From Lycium barbarum (Eukaryota > Streptophyta > Magnoliopsida > Solanales > Solanaceae), in contig NC_083345.1 in NCBI RefSeq assembly GCF_019175385.1, forward strand, positions 8,037,205 through 8,101,204: 64,000 nt of DNA, given 5' to 3'. Positions within the stretch are counted from its first letter, which is position 1. Every line of letters starts with the position of its first letter. A program made the translations under genes and the position numbers. Of this stretch, positions 21,983 to 33,953 are shown piece after piece. The notes beneath the pieces were generated by a model. The model ran no database searches and was not told the DNA's origin. It saw only the letters and a program-made list of their open reading frames with translations.

Positions 21983-24900
21983 TGTTGACACCCAATTTTG
22001 TCCCTCTTTTTTTTAATTTACTCGGGTTTCTGAATTTACTAATGATCTAAATTCTTTATTTTTTCACAATATTTTATTGCTACTACTATTAATATCACTA
22101 CTTTAATTTTCAACATTACAAGTATTACTTTACCACAAATTTGAAATGATTCGTCATTATTTCATTTTTTTAGGGTTTGGACTCGTTAAATTAATTACAA
22201 GACAACACTTTGTAAAATATTTATTTTTTTACATAATATATATTTTACCAGTTATTAAATTAGAAGCTCAAAAAATAATTAAATAGAGGAGGAAGGACTA
22301 ACAATCTTCAGCCAAATTAATGGCTTAAAATACAAATACAATGTCATTCCCCCACTCAAATAATCAGCCCACATTATTTCCCTACCAGCCCATTACCTAA
22401 ATCTACCCGGTCCAGCCTAACAATTTTTACCCGACCTGGTCCAATTCCCCCCTAAACCTAACCCCTTCCTCTTTCTCTTTCTTTTCTTTTCTTTCTCCGC
22501 CTCCTCTGTCCTCTCTCTCTTTTCCCTCTCCCTTTGCCCTAATTTATCCTCCATCTCACTCGCCTCCCTTTCTCCTTCCTTCATCGTCATCTCCATTCTC
22601 CCACGCCCACTTTCTCCCTCTGCACTTCCACATCTCCTTGTCCCCCCACGCCTTCGTCTCTCTCCTCACGTTCTCCCCACACCCACGCCTCTGCCATCTT
22701 TCCCTGACACTTCCACCACGCCTGTTCCCCGCTTCCTCTCTCTCATACGCTCCTCTTCGCTCTCAACTCTATAAATAATGAAGAATTACTCAATTGAAAG
22801 GGGGACAGGACATTGTTTAGAACAAAGAGGACTTGATTTAGCAAGAAACCGACAATCAAAAAGGAACAAGGATCTGGAACCAAAGATTCCCTACAAAACA
22901 CAATTTTGAATCATCAAAGATAGCATTATTCGAAAAAAAAGAACAGCCAATAATCACTTTTCTTGGTTGGAAACTTTTGTTACTTTAATCGGGTTCTTCG
23001 AGTTCGAGTTCGTCGCGTTCGAGTGTAGATTCGAAGCCTTGACATCCCGTTCACTGCGCGCAAAAAAGATAAACTTCGACACATTTATCGCTTGTAGTCT
23101 TTAATTTCTACTTTGGTTAAGAATTTAATTTATTCTACCATCTTTAGTAGTTATATATTTTCTTTGTGGTTGTATCATTTGTTTGATGTTTGGGAGTTGT
23201 TAGGATAGGATATTAATCGCTAAAATGGAATTCGAAAGATGTCTGTTGTAGTTGGATGATTAGAATGAATTTCCAGGATTTAGGACATATTTAAAACCGC
23301 ATATACATAGGATATACAGTGGGTTATCAAGATAAGAAGAAGATATACATTCGATATACATTTGGTATACACACCACTGCGAGTATATCTTAGGTATATT
23401 ACGTATATGATTAGAATAGGCCAGCATTGTCTCTCTTTTACTCTATTTGTTCAAATAATATACCCTATCATGAATGTAATCCGCTTAGATTTAAATACGA
23501 TAAAATGATTATACAACATGTCGGTATTGGTTGTTGAAATCTGTTTGGTTCCAAGTCCGAATTCTGTGTTTAGTTTCCTTAACAAGTCGTGTATTAAATC
23601 TTGTTCCATTTCCAGTTGGTTAGGTTAAGTTCAGTACCTTAGTAGTATTATGCAGGCTACTGTTTTCTTCTAGTTAATTTAGTCTTGATTGGGCAGTTAA
23701 TGATATCTATCTGTTCCTATCTTAGTTTGGTTTAATTTTCGGCTTGACGCATGATAGTATCTCTATGTTTGAGTTTCAGTTTGGTCTATCTGAAGCTATG
23801 TTTGTATAAAGTTTAGACTTCTGAGTTGAGAATGATGGTTGGTCCAGACCGTTGGCAAGTTCTTTAAGAGTGCTGTTTAAACTATGTAGCTGATATTGTT
23901 AATTAGATATTGGTTTTAATGTCTAAACATCTCAGAATATGTTCCTTTAAATGGGTAAAAGTATTCAAAGTTAGTTCTGCCCCCTTTTTAAAATTATTCT
24001 GCACTTTGTCGAGATTAATTAGTGAACACTTGAAGTTCTGCTATGTGATTGAAATATGAACATTCCCTTGTTAGTGTGTGAATTTTATCTCCTCCCTTTT
24101 AAAATCACTAGTGCTAGTAACTCTTTTCTAGCACTTACAAATACTGAAGTCTATGGTTTAGTGGTGAGGAAGAAGAGGAAAACTAAAGTGGGGGTTTGTT
24201 CTTGAACTCATTTTTTTTTTGTTTAATCTTGAAATCACTAAATTAGTTGCTTTAGAGAAGTAAAAATGGGTTCTTGAAGTTTAGTTTGGATCTTTTGTGT
24301 TCTTGCAAAACCCCATGTGAGTTTTGTGATCAAAAAATCCATTTTTTTTCATCTCTACTTTGTTCAGTGAATCTTTTAAGAGAAAAATGATATCACTTTC
24401 AGACCTTTATCATGTTCTAACTGCTGTAGTTCCACTATATGTAGTTATGATCTTAGCTTATGGTTCAGTAAAATGGTAGAAAATATTCATCCCTGACCAA
24501 TGTTCTGGTATTAACAGATTTGTTGCTCTTTTTGTTGTTCCATTGTTGTCTTTTCATTTCATTGCTTCAAACAATCCATATGCAATGAAACTACAGGTTT
24601 ATAGCTGCTGATACACTTCAAAAATCATAGTCCTGTTTGTGTTAGCCATTTGGTCAAGAATTAGTTCAAGAGGGTCCCTTGAATGGTCCATTACTTTGTT
24701 TTCACTTTCCACTTTACCAAACACTTTAGTTATGGGAATACCTTTGTTAAAAGGTATATATAGTAATGAATCAGGGAGTTTAATGGTGCAAATTGTTGTT
24801 CTTCAGTGTATTATTTGGTACACTTTGATGTTTTTTTTGTTTGAGTATAGAGGTGCTAAAATGCTTATTGCTGAACATTAAGCGGTTTTCCTTAAAGTTG

Positions 24901-26159
24901 GTTAAGGCAGTTTTAGGCACCTGATGACTATATATTTACATAGAATATTTATGCTCTGCCAATTTGTTTGGGTTTGTGTTTTATATGTTTTAACATTATC
25001 CATTGATCGTATACTAATCCTTTTCTTTTTCTTTTTTTATGCATGACATCTCGCATACGAGTCCGAGCGACTTGTCATCTCCTCCCGCATTTGGCTTCAA
25101 GCAAAGCCCAACGAAATCTTCTCGAGTCAGTACCCCGCAGCGAAAAAATAAAATTCTGGGCCGAGGCCCATAGCAGTGGCAGCGAAGAGCAGCAACCCAA
25201 AATGGGCTGAGCCCATTTAAATCATTTACTCCCCTATTTTATTTTATTTTGTGCATTTAATTGGTAATTGTATGACTGATACTTTTACGTGTTTATTTGC
25301 TTAGATTAAGTAAACCTTAGCGAAATTAGTGGGGTTTGGGTTTTAGTAATGAGTAGTTAATTTAAGGAAAATCAACTATTAATTCCATAAGTTTCAACTA
25401 CTTATAATATCTATACTGTCATTTTCTATTATTAGAATAATTTATTTTAGAATGGCATGACTACATACTTTGAGAATCAAGATTCGTTCTTACTATTTTA
25501 GAAGTTTAAAACGTTACTAATTTTACATTAACGTTAGCTTATTCTGAAAAAAAAAAAAAGAGGCAAACTAGTTCAACGGATAACTGTTCCACTTTAGTTC
25601 TTTTCCAACACTTCAAAACACATTTTGTTTAAAACAGTCTTTGCATAATATACATTGAATTAATAGTCATTCTATAAAACCTTTAAAATTTTATTAAATA
25701 ACTTTTAAATTTGTTGGTCATTTTCTCCAAATACATATAAACATTACACATCTCGTTTCTTTTAATAACTAAACTCTTTTATGCAACTATTACTTTTCTA
25801 CAAGTTTTATTTTGAATAACATTCTATTTTTATTTATAACTTTAGCAATACTTACAAAGCTAATTTCTTTTTACAACATTTACACTTAGCCTAACTAATT
25901 ATAAGTCCGGTCGGTCAACCATTGTTAATGGGTCTTAAAGGATGCCTAATACCTTCCCTTTAGACTAATTGAACCCTTACCTAGAATCTTAAGTTTCGCA
26001 GACCTTAAACAGAGCTAACTTTAGAAAAATAACTTTAATAAACTTTAGGTGTCCTAATTCACCATAAATAATTAGGTGGCGACTCCTTAACATAAACAAA
26101 AACAGGAATCACCAATATGTTGTACTTCTAATTTAACCCGGTTAAAATGGGGTATAACA
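21983..26159 (+). repeat. 3' LTR of Ogre1
   Basis: This 4177-bp LTR starts TGTTGACACCCAATTTTG, ends AAAATGGGGTATAACA and is followed by the TSD gcgcc. It holds a CT-rich tract and TATA box (22455-22777) and the full captured PIN fragment. Confidence 0.93.
24197..24881 (+). pseudogene. Captured PIN auxin-efflux carrier gene start, with leader (3' LTR of Ogre1)
   Basis: PIN proteins are plasma-membrane or ER auxin exporters. From the ATG at 24387 the frame reads [30 protein letters not shown], a TAG in place of the next Trp, [34 protein letters not shown], then [47 protein letters not shown], ending at 24879-24881. This covers about the first 165 residues (the first transmembrane helices) of a ~600-residue family. 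One extra base near the NPYAM motif and one missing A in the following A-run shift the frame for about 30 nt and then restore it. The ~190 nt before the ATG look like the gene's own 5' leader. It is in sense with the LTR. It is non-functional as a carrier because of the stop and the truncation. Confidence 0.9.
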
Positions 26160-26164
26160 GCGCC

Positions 26165-26361
26165 TGGACACGAGGTTCACCGGCGCATCTTCCAGCACTA
26201 GTGCTATCCCAGCACCAGTCAGGCCGATCACGATAGCTCCTCAGGACTTGCAGCCGCAGAGCCAGTCAGCTCCATCGCTTCAGTCCACTGAACCAGCAGC
26301 AGAGAGGGCCCCCATTCAGACTGCTGCGGAGGAGACACCTCAGCAGCAACAACAGGATTAG
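26165..26361 (+). pseudogene. C-terminal part of Athila-type element ORF, downstream piece
   Basis: This is the direct continuation, in frame, of the ORF broken at 701 (after one copy of the gcgcc duplication). It is a Ser/Pro/Gln-rich tail with a run of five Gln, ending in TAG at 26359-26361. Confidence 0.7.
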
Positions 26362-27153
26362 AGTATTTCAGGTCGGCACCACCACCATGGGGTGATGGTA
26401 TGACTTTTTTATGCATTGGGGACAATGCATCCTATTTTTGCTGGGGGTGGGGTAACCTGATGTACTTTGTAGTATTTATATTTGTTAAATTTTAATTAAA
26501 GTAATTGTGACTTTCATGGTTGTTGCATTTTGAACTTATGGCATGAATTTTGGATGAAAAGGATATTTATGATGTGTTTTATGGATTGATTTGAAATTGA
26601 CCCCTCCGAAATTTTTTTGCGTATCTCAGGTTGTAATGAATTGACATGTATGGTTCTTTCTGTGACATCATAGATATTAGAGTGTGGATGAATTGAGTGT
26701 TCAAATCCTTATGCCATTGTGAGTGTGAGAACTTCTTGTGTTCATTGTTAGCATATGTGGATCCAGAACTTGCCTGGTAGGTCGTGCCATATTGCTTAGG
26801 ATAGTCGGTTGTGAAGTGATCATAGGCTTTCCTTCTGAATAGTCACGTCAGCCTTAAAAAGCCCAAAACCTGTTCTATATGAATATCACTAGTTCCCACG
26901 TTGAGCCTTTGGCTTTTTCTCTTGATTAGTTGTAACAAACCTTTTCCCCATTTCATGAATTCATTCCATCTTTGCACCCATTCCCTCCTTGACACTACTA
27001 GAGAAAAGAGGCAAATCGCCTAAGCTGGGGGTGGTATATGTGTGAAGTAAAGGCCAAGAGCCTAAAGCTGGGGGTGTGTGAGTTGCATAGTCGAGAACTT
27101 GATGTGATAGCGAATTAAATTTGAGAAAGGTTTATAAAAAAAAAGATCATATA

Positions 27154-27208
<55 letters not shown>

Positions 27209-27867
27209 TTATAACAATAATAATATTGTCTCATAAAAAGATTGTAAATTCTGGTAAGAGTAAAATCACATCTTAGTCATGAGTTGAAGAATGAATAGAT
27301 TGGGCATGAAAAAAAAAGGGGTAAAAATTTGTAGTGTCGAGGAGGATGAGTCACTAATTCCCAAATGAGTATCCTACCCATCCCCGAGCCTACATTACAA
27401 CCCAAGAACAAGTCCTATAGTGATCACAATTGAACCATCCGAAAGTGTTAGGCATTGAAATTAAAGGCAAGAATATGGTATCTGCACTTGTGAATCATGA
27501 ACTTATTTGTGAGCGCGAGTGCTTTCTATTCTCATCCATCCTTGTCCCGATTCTTATTATAAAATTGTGCGTAGGACATTCTCTAATCTAAGTGAGGGCA
27601 TAATGGTGAATACTCGCACGCATAAATGCTTTTAATAATGTGATGTCATCGATTGAAGCGTCAGGGTCAATTCTAATAAGTTTGTTTTGAAAGAACCCTG
27701 TTTGGGAATGAGAAAAAAAGGGAGTTGATTTGAAAAATGCACATGCCGGTAGCGATGAGCAAGCACCATTGTAGTCACTTCTACTTTATTTTTAGCATAG
27801 TTGCAATTTTATTTTGTGGTTGTTTTGTCTACTTGCTTAAGGACAAGCAAAGATCCTAAGTTGGGGG
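26362..27867 (+). other. 3' non-coding region and PPT of the Athila-type element
   Basis: No gene is present. GGGGACAATGCATCC (about 26419-26433) is followed by GCTGGGGGTGGGG at 26440. The same purine motif (AAGCTGGGGGTG) returns at 27023-27034 and 27065-27076. The last one, CCTAAGTTGGGGG (27855-27867), after the phrase AGGACAAGCAAAGATCC, is the PPT that abuts the LTR. A (TA)n microsatellite fills 27149-27205. Confidence 0.65.
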
Positions 27868-28567
27868 TGTTGATGTGCCACGGATTTGTGGCACGTTCGA
27901 CGCCTTTTTACTATGAATTTTGGTTGTTTTCAAGTAAGTCTGGTTCTCGTTAATATGTTTCGTTGTGTTTTAGGAAAACAATGGCCCAAAAGAAAAAAGC
28001 AAAGAACAATAGAAAAACTGACCAGAAATGAAGAATCGACGTTCCGTCGATCAGCCGACGAACCGTCCTTTGAAGCGTCGATAAGCTCGATTTTCCAGTG
28101 ATGACAAAGTTGAAGACGACAAAGGACGGAGGCATCGACGAAGCGTTGAATTGATCGACGCTTCGTCGTTTGTGTCGTCAAGCAGGATCTCTCAACAAGA
28201 GGAGAAAAAGACGGAATACTCGACGGAGCGTCGAACTGGTCGACGGCACCGTCGAATGGAACACATTGCTGAAGGTACAAAAGACGGAGAAATTGATGGA
28301 TCGTCAAACGATCGACGGTCCGTCAATCTTGCCATCGGGGGCAATTTTGTCAGTTTCTACTGTGCGTTTTTGGAGCCTATTTAAAGAACATTTTAGGTTT
28401 TTTTTTGGTATTCAGATTTTATTGTAACCACATTAAAAGTTCCATTGGTGGGTGAGCATTGAATACTCCCCTTTTGAAGCTTAGTGAAGACAACAAGATT
28501 CCATTTTCCATCATCTTTATTACACTTTGTAAGCTTTATGTCTCATTTATTGCTTACTACTTTTGGG
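27868..28567 (+). repeat. 3' LTR of the Athila-type element (left arm of a palindrome)
   Basis: It starts TGTTGATGTGCCACGG right after the PPT. It contains a cluster of TCGACG/CGTCGA-type short palindromes (28035-28330). Its last part is the exact inverse of 28610-28764, so the true 3' end of the LTR cannot be told from the palindrome centre. Confidence 0.75.
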
Positions 28568-29606
28568 TCCACAACTTTGATTAAAGAAACTACTCACACA
28601 TTATGGTCTCAAAAGTAGTAAGCAATAAATGAGACATAAAGCTTACAAAGTGTAATAAAGATGATGGAAAATGGAATCTCGTTGTCTTCACTAAGCTCCA
28701 AAAGGGGAGTATTCAATGCTCACCCACCAATGGAACTTTTAATGTGGTTACAATAAAATCTGAATCTATATATATATAAAAGGAGAGGTACAAGCAATGT
28801 GGTTAAGCCAAGTGGCAAGCTAATAACAAGCCACTTGGCAATTTTAAGACAAACTTTAATTGGCTATGTAATAAAATTGAATTTGCAATCAATATAAAGG
28901 TTTTTTAAATGATAAACAATCTTTATCTATATCGTATATTTTGAATCTAATGACATTTATCTAAAAAGATTGAAGTCAACGGATGATCAGTAGTATTTTA
29001 AATTGTTTCTCTATCAATATTTACATTCTTTTTTAATTAATTAGAGATAGGATAAGTATTTACATTTAAATGTTTGTTGAGCTTCAAGCTAGATAAAAGA
29101 TAGAAATCTTGAATGAGAGATAATAGGATAAGTATATCATGCATGATATCAATAATTTTCATTTAAAAACTAAAGGAACTGAGACCTCACGATTGAAAAG
29201 TTCTACATGAACTCAAACATTTTATTCTTTGCTATATTTATGCTTTTACATTAAACTCTATCAGCTATTTCCACAGCCACATATCACTTTGTACTTTGCA
29301 GAGGTAATTTAATTTCTTTCTTTACATAACTTCTCTCTCAAATATTTATTCTATGTATCATTTCTTGCTTAGTCTTTCAAGAAAACATAAAGATTATGTT
29401 GTTATTGTGATCCTTAATAGTAAGTTCTATTGGCCATTGATGCACGTATGATGTGTGAGTTTTTTAGAGGTAATTTAAATTCATTCATGTATATTATTTT
29501 TGATACTTTTTTTGCTTCTCGATTCCATTTTTATTAAAGTAGAAGAATTCTTCTAATATATACATGCTCCATATGTTTCTATGTTTGATGTAAGTAGCAC
29601 CAGGAG

Positions 29607-29671
<65 letters not shown>

Positions 29672-30553
29672 GATATTAGAAGAGTGAATTGAATATAATG
29701 CTTGGATCGACATGCCTGTTTTTGGTGATTAAATTTCAACCTAAGGGTATTTGTGTCATTTCGATTTTAGATTTTCAAGGGGTAAAATCATTAAAATTAC
29801 GCGGTTTTTGCTTTTGTATAAACTGCTATGGAAAGTCTTAAGCTATGTTCTCTATTTTCGATCTTCTGTTCATATAATTACTTTTATGTTTGCATCAAAT
29901 TCCATATCATTTTTTAAGGCAAAAGAAATTGGTTTTATTTTGACAGAAGAAAATTATGTTTTGGCTTATATAATAGATGTTACTTATCTTTTAATCATGA
30001 CATATTTATTTACACTTATTTCATTGTTTTGCCGTGAACTTGATGATTGACATAATTATATATTTCTCAAAAAATTATTGTTACAGAAGGAAATTTTTTA
30101 AAGCAAGGTAACAATGCAGCAAGTTCGTAGTGTATTGCGTGATGTTTGTGCGGGAGGTATGTCAAAATAAAATGTGTACATTCTATTAGTTTATGCAACT
30201 ACATTTACCCTACAGTACATTCCTCTTTTACTATACCGGTAACACGAAGCTAGCTTATTTCTATCATTAAAACAAGAAGCCTACTGTAAAGTGGTAATCA
30301 ATTTTTATACGAGTATTAATAATTAAAATATAAATGTCATTGCTAAATTTGTTCATTGTATAACTTATTGAATCTGCAGCATACATTAGGTATGTCTGAT
30401 TGATATTTTGTTGATATCATTTATAATGTTGGTCAGTTATTGGAAGGAGTCCTTCCTTCTAAGGTGCAAATGAATCAGATAATTTTTAATTAATAAGGTT
30501 GGTTTGGACAAATATAATAAAAGATAACATGTCTAACTGACTAATCCCATTTC

Positions 30554-31280
30554 TAGGGGTGTTCACGGTTTGGTTAAAAACCGATCCAAACAGAAAATAA
30601 AAAACAAACCGATTAAATAAACCGATATTTACTTGGGTTAGGTTTGGTTTGGTTTTGAAATTTTAAAAACCGATAATATTTGGTTTGGTTTTGGTTATAC
30701 TAAAAGCAAACAGAAGAAAAAAACCAAACCGACAGATTTTATACATAATTTTATATATATATATATATATATTGATTTTTTATAAATACTTTTGAATAAT
30801 TTATATAATTTTTAAGAATTTTTTTATCTCTAATAAGCTAATGAACTTTATACCTTAAGCCGATTTTAAAAAAGAAATCCATAAACTCAAACTCATTTAT
30901 TCAAGAAAATAACTATATGAGATTTACCTAGATTTATTTTTTGTATTTATTATAAATTTTATTCACTTAATTGAAATCATAAATCCTAAGACATTTTCTC
31001 CATAATGCAAGAAACTATAGCTACCGCAATTAAAGGGTAATAACAGATTATAAGTTGGAAAGGGATAGAAAACTCTCTCCTAATTGTAGGAAAAATATCA
31101 TGAAAGAGAGAAATACCGTTAATGTTCTTAAAAAACGAAAAACCGACCCAAACCGACCTCAACCAAACTGACGGATATGTATTATATTTGATTTGGTTTT
31201 GTTTTAATAATTTTAAAAACCGATTATATTGGTTTGGTTTTGGTTTTAACCCAAAACCGACCCATTTCTTTTCATCCTTA
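30554..31280. mobile_element. Possible hAT-type MITE inside the Helitron
   Basis: It starts TAGGGGTGTTCACGGTTTGG and ends ..AAACCGACCCATTTC..CATCCTTA. Both ends are full of AAACCGA/TCGGTTT blocks that form a long imperfect inverted repeat. No clear 8-bp duplication is seen, so the borders are approximate. Confidence 0.45.
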
Positions 31281-31539
31281 TGGCTGTTTTGTTTTTGAAA
31301 GAAAATCTTTTTCAACATACTTATTTTTCTAATTTGAAAGTTGTATCTTTCCTTATAGTTTCTTAAATATTCTTCCATTTAAGATAAGAAAACTCAATTG
31401 CATGTAATACAAAATAATAATTGAAAATATCAGTAGATTTCATGATAAGATAAGAAAATAACTTCTGTATTTATACTTTGGTTGAATTCAAAGTTACACT
31501 TCAGTTTTAAATATGATATAATTTTGACTATAGGTAGAA

Positions 31540-32760
31540 ATGTTAAATGGAGAAAACTAATTAAATACAAGAGAAAGAATGTGCAAAGAAATTCGGGGGG
31601 GGGGGGGGGGGGGGGTTCATAATATAAGAAATTGAAGAGTTGTGAACAATGAAATATTTACATATAGATTTGGTTATTTGGGGGTTGGGGGTAATCTTCA
31701 TTGAGTAACAAAATAATAGTTTTGAAATTTTAAGGCAATATGATCTAATATGAGTAAATCCAAAATTTGAAATAACTAGAAATAATATTTTAGTGGTATA
31801 TTAGTGATAAAGAAAAATAGAAGAGCTAGAATGGGTTATTGCTCATACTCTAACTCAAAATGTTTGTCTTACTTTTAAAAGGTAACCTCCCAAAGTATAA
31901 GACTTATTAGAATTTAAAATAAGAATATTTGGAATTATATTATAAAAAAATAAATTATAGCTAAGACTTCATAACGGAAGATTTAAAATATAAAATATTG
32001 AATATAATATGTAGAAAACTAATTAAATACGAGAGAAAGAATGTACAAAGAGGGGGGGGGGGGGGGTATATTTATACTTGGAATTAATTTTAAGAATATA
32101 ATGAAGTAATTGGATAATACACAAAATATTATTCATAATTTAAGAAATTGAAGAGTTGTGAACAATGAAATATTTTCATATAGATTTGGTTATTTGGGGG
32201 TTGGGGGTAATTTTCAGTGACTAACAAAATAATAGTTTTGAAGTAAATCAAAAACTGAAATAATTAGAAATAATATTTAAGTGATATATTCGTGATAAAG
32301 AAAAATATAAGAGCTAGAATGGGTTATTGCTAATACTCTAACTCAAAATATTTGTCTTACTTTTAAAAGGTAACCTCCCAGAGTATAAGACTTATTAGAA
32401 GTTAAAATAAGAATATTTGAAATTATATTATTAGAGATAGAAAACTTATAGAGAGAAAACTAAGAATTAATTTTAAGAATATAATGAAGTAATTGGATAA
32501 TACTAGAGGGTTGTGGGTGGGGGGGGGAGCGTAAGAGTTGTGAACGAATTATTTAAAATTTAAAATATTGAATATAATAGAGTATATTTAATAATAATTA
32601 ATACGAATATAAGGGTTGTGGGTGGGGGGGGGAACGATTTATACTTGTTAATTTTAAGAATATAATGAAGTAATTGGATAATACGAGAGAAAGAATGTAC
32701 AACGTATATTTATACATATTTTAGTGAATCAGTAGAAAAATATGAAGTGAAATGGGTTAA
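31540..32760. repeat. Diverged tandem segments with poly-G tracts in the Helitron
   Basis: The phrase AACTAATTAAATAC(A/G)AGAGAAAGAATGT recurs near 31555 and 32018 and in part near 32680. A poly-G tract follows or lies near it: about 31596-31617, 32052-32066, 32518-32527 and 32622-32633. The phrase AAGAAATTGAAGAGTTGTGAAC recurs near 31625, 32140 and 32787. Confidence 0.6.
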
Positions 32761-33953
32761 ACTCTAAATAATATTTTCATAATTTAAGAAATTGAAGAGT
32801 TGTGAACAAAAATATTTTCCTCCCAATAGATTTGGTTACATTGTGTTTTGTAGAATATTATCAGACTTAATATTGTCCGTGCAAAATGTTTGTCGAAAGA
32901 TTTAGTGATAAAGAAAAATAGAAGAGCTAAGTACCAAATTAAAAAATTTTAAAAATACCAAAACAAAATATCATGTGGGTAAATTTATAACACAACATTC
33001 ATAAATTCTTTTCTTTCCAAACCACATTTAGAAGTAAATACCATAAATAATAGTTATGCCAAATAAACTTTTTCTTTTGTAGTGATATGATTTTTTATAT
33101 GTTAGAGATGATGATCAGGATTGTGTAATGATATAAGGTTAATCATCACAAGATGATAATTAAATATTTGTTAAATTAATATAATTCGATGTGCTCAAAT
33201 AAGTAAAACTATAATTTAATATTATTTCAGCATCAACTAATTTTCAGTAAATCTTTATTTAAGTTTTACATTACTCATGATGTTAATCAGTAATAATTTT
33301 TAATATTTCACAAATTAAATAATTATAAATATGTCAAACAAATAAGATAATAATTTTCTATGATTAATTTCGTTTGATACCGACCGCGCGTCGCGCAGGT
33401 ACGAATACTAGTACCAAAACAAACCTAAAATGTTCTTTAAATAGGCTCAAAAAACGCATAGCAGAAACTGACAAAATTGCCCCCGATAGCAAGATCGACG
33501 GACCGTCGATCGTTCGACGATTCATCGATTTCTCCGTCTTTTGTACCTTTAGCAATGTGTTCCATTCGACGGTGCCATCGACCAGTTCGACTCTCCGTCG
33601 AGTATTCCGTCTTTTTCTCCTCTTGTTGAGAGATCCTGCTTGACGACACAAACGACGAAGCGTCGATCAGTTCGACGCTGCGTCGATGCCTCCGTCCTTT
33701 GTCGTCTTCAACTTTGTCATCACTGGAAAATCGAGCTTATCGACGCTTTAAAGGACGGTTCGTCGGCTGATCGATGGAACGTCGATTCTTCATTTCTGGC
33801 CAAATTTTCTTTTGTTCTTTGCCTTTTGCTTTTGGGCCATTGTTTTCCTAAAACACAACAAAACATATTAACAAGAACTAGACTTACTTGAAAACAACCA
33901 AAATTCATAGTAAAAAGGTGTCTAATGTGCCACAAATTAGCGGCACATCAACA

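Larger units (their letters stand above)
702..26159 (+). mobile_element. Ogre1: non-autonomous Ogre/Tat-type LTR retrotransposon
   Basis: Both ends are exact: the 5' LTR begins TGTTGACACCCAATTTTG at 702, the 3' LTR ends ..TATAACA at 26159, and the flanking 5-bp duplication gcgcc is at 697-701 and 26160-26164. The PBS lies at 14952 and the PPT (GAAGAGGGGCATC) at 21970-21982. The only coding capacity is gag (16155-18209). No protease, RT, RNase H or integrase motifs were found, so mobility would need proteins from a relative. The internal region has two tandem arrays (18800-19168 and 19925-21190). The 5' LTR carries a nested element (Ogre2) and a 470-bp internal deletion compared with the 3' LTR. 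Confidence 0.9.
28765..33411 (+). mobile_element. Non-autonomous Helitron
   Basis: The 5' end TCTATATATATATAAAAGG is preceded by A. The 3' end is a GC hairpin ACC-GCGC-N3-GCGC-A-GGT (33383-33400), then ACGAATACTAG, followed by T: all Helitron hallmarks. Joining the flanks (..AATCTGAA / TACCAAAAC..) restores the LTR sequence seen inverted at 28410, which proves an A^T insertion without target duplication. No Rep/helicase frame was found. It contains a (TA)n(CA)n microsatellite (29608-29672), a MITE-like sequence (30554-31280) and poly-G segments (31590-32640). The short frames at 29751 and 30986 (-) resemble nothing I recognise. Confidence 0.88.
28610..33953 (-). repeat. Inverted copy of the same LTR (right arm), split by a Helitron
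   Basis: The parts 28610-28764 and 33412-33953 (697 bp together) are the reverse complement of 27868-28567 with minor differences. The start TGTTGATGTGCCGC lies at 33953 on the - strand. The spacer between the arms is 28568-28609. To the right it abuts a hAT 5'-end sequence with no visible TSD. Confidence 0.85.

Noticed and set aside
28130..28330. CRISPR-like direct repeats in the Athila-type LTR
   Set aside because: The CGACG words are short, irregular palindromes in a plant LTR.
29751..30050. 99-codon frame with hydrophobic segments in the Helitron
   Set aside because: AT-rich DNA gives Phe/Leu/Ile-rich frames by chance; no conserved motif, no neighbours to support it.
30986..31378. 130-codon - strand frame in the Helitron
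   Set aside because: Translates the inverted repeats of a MITE; no homology recognised.
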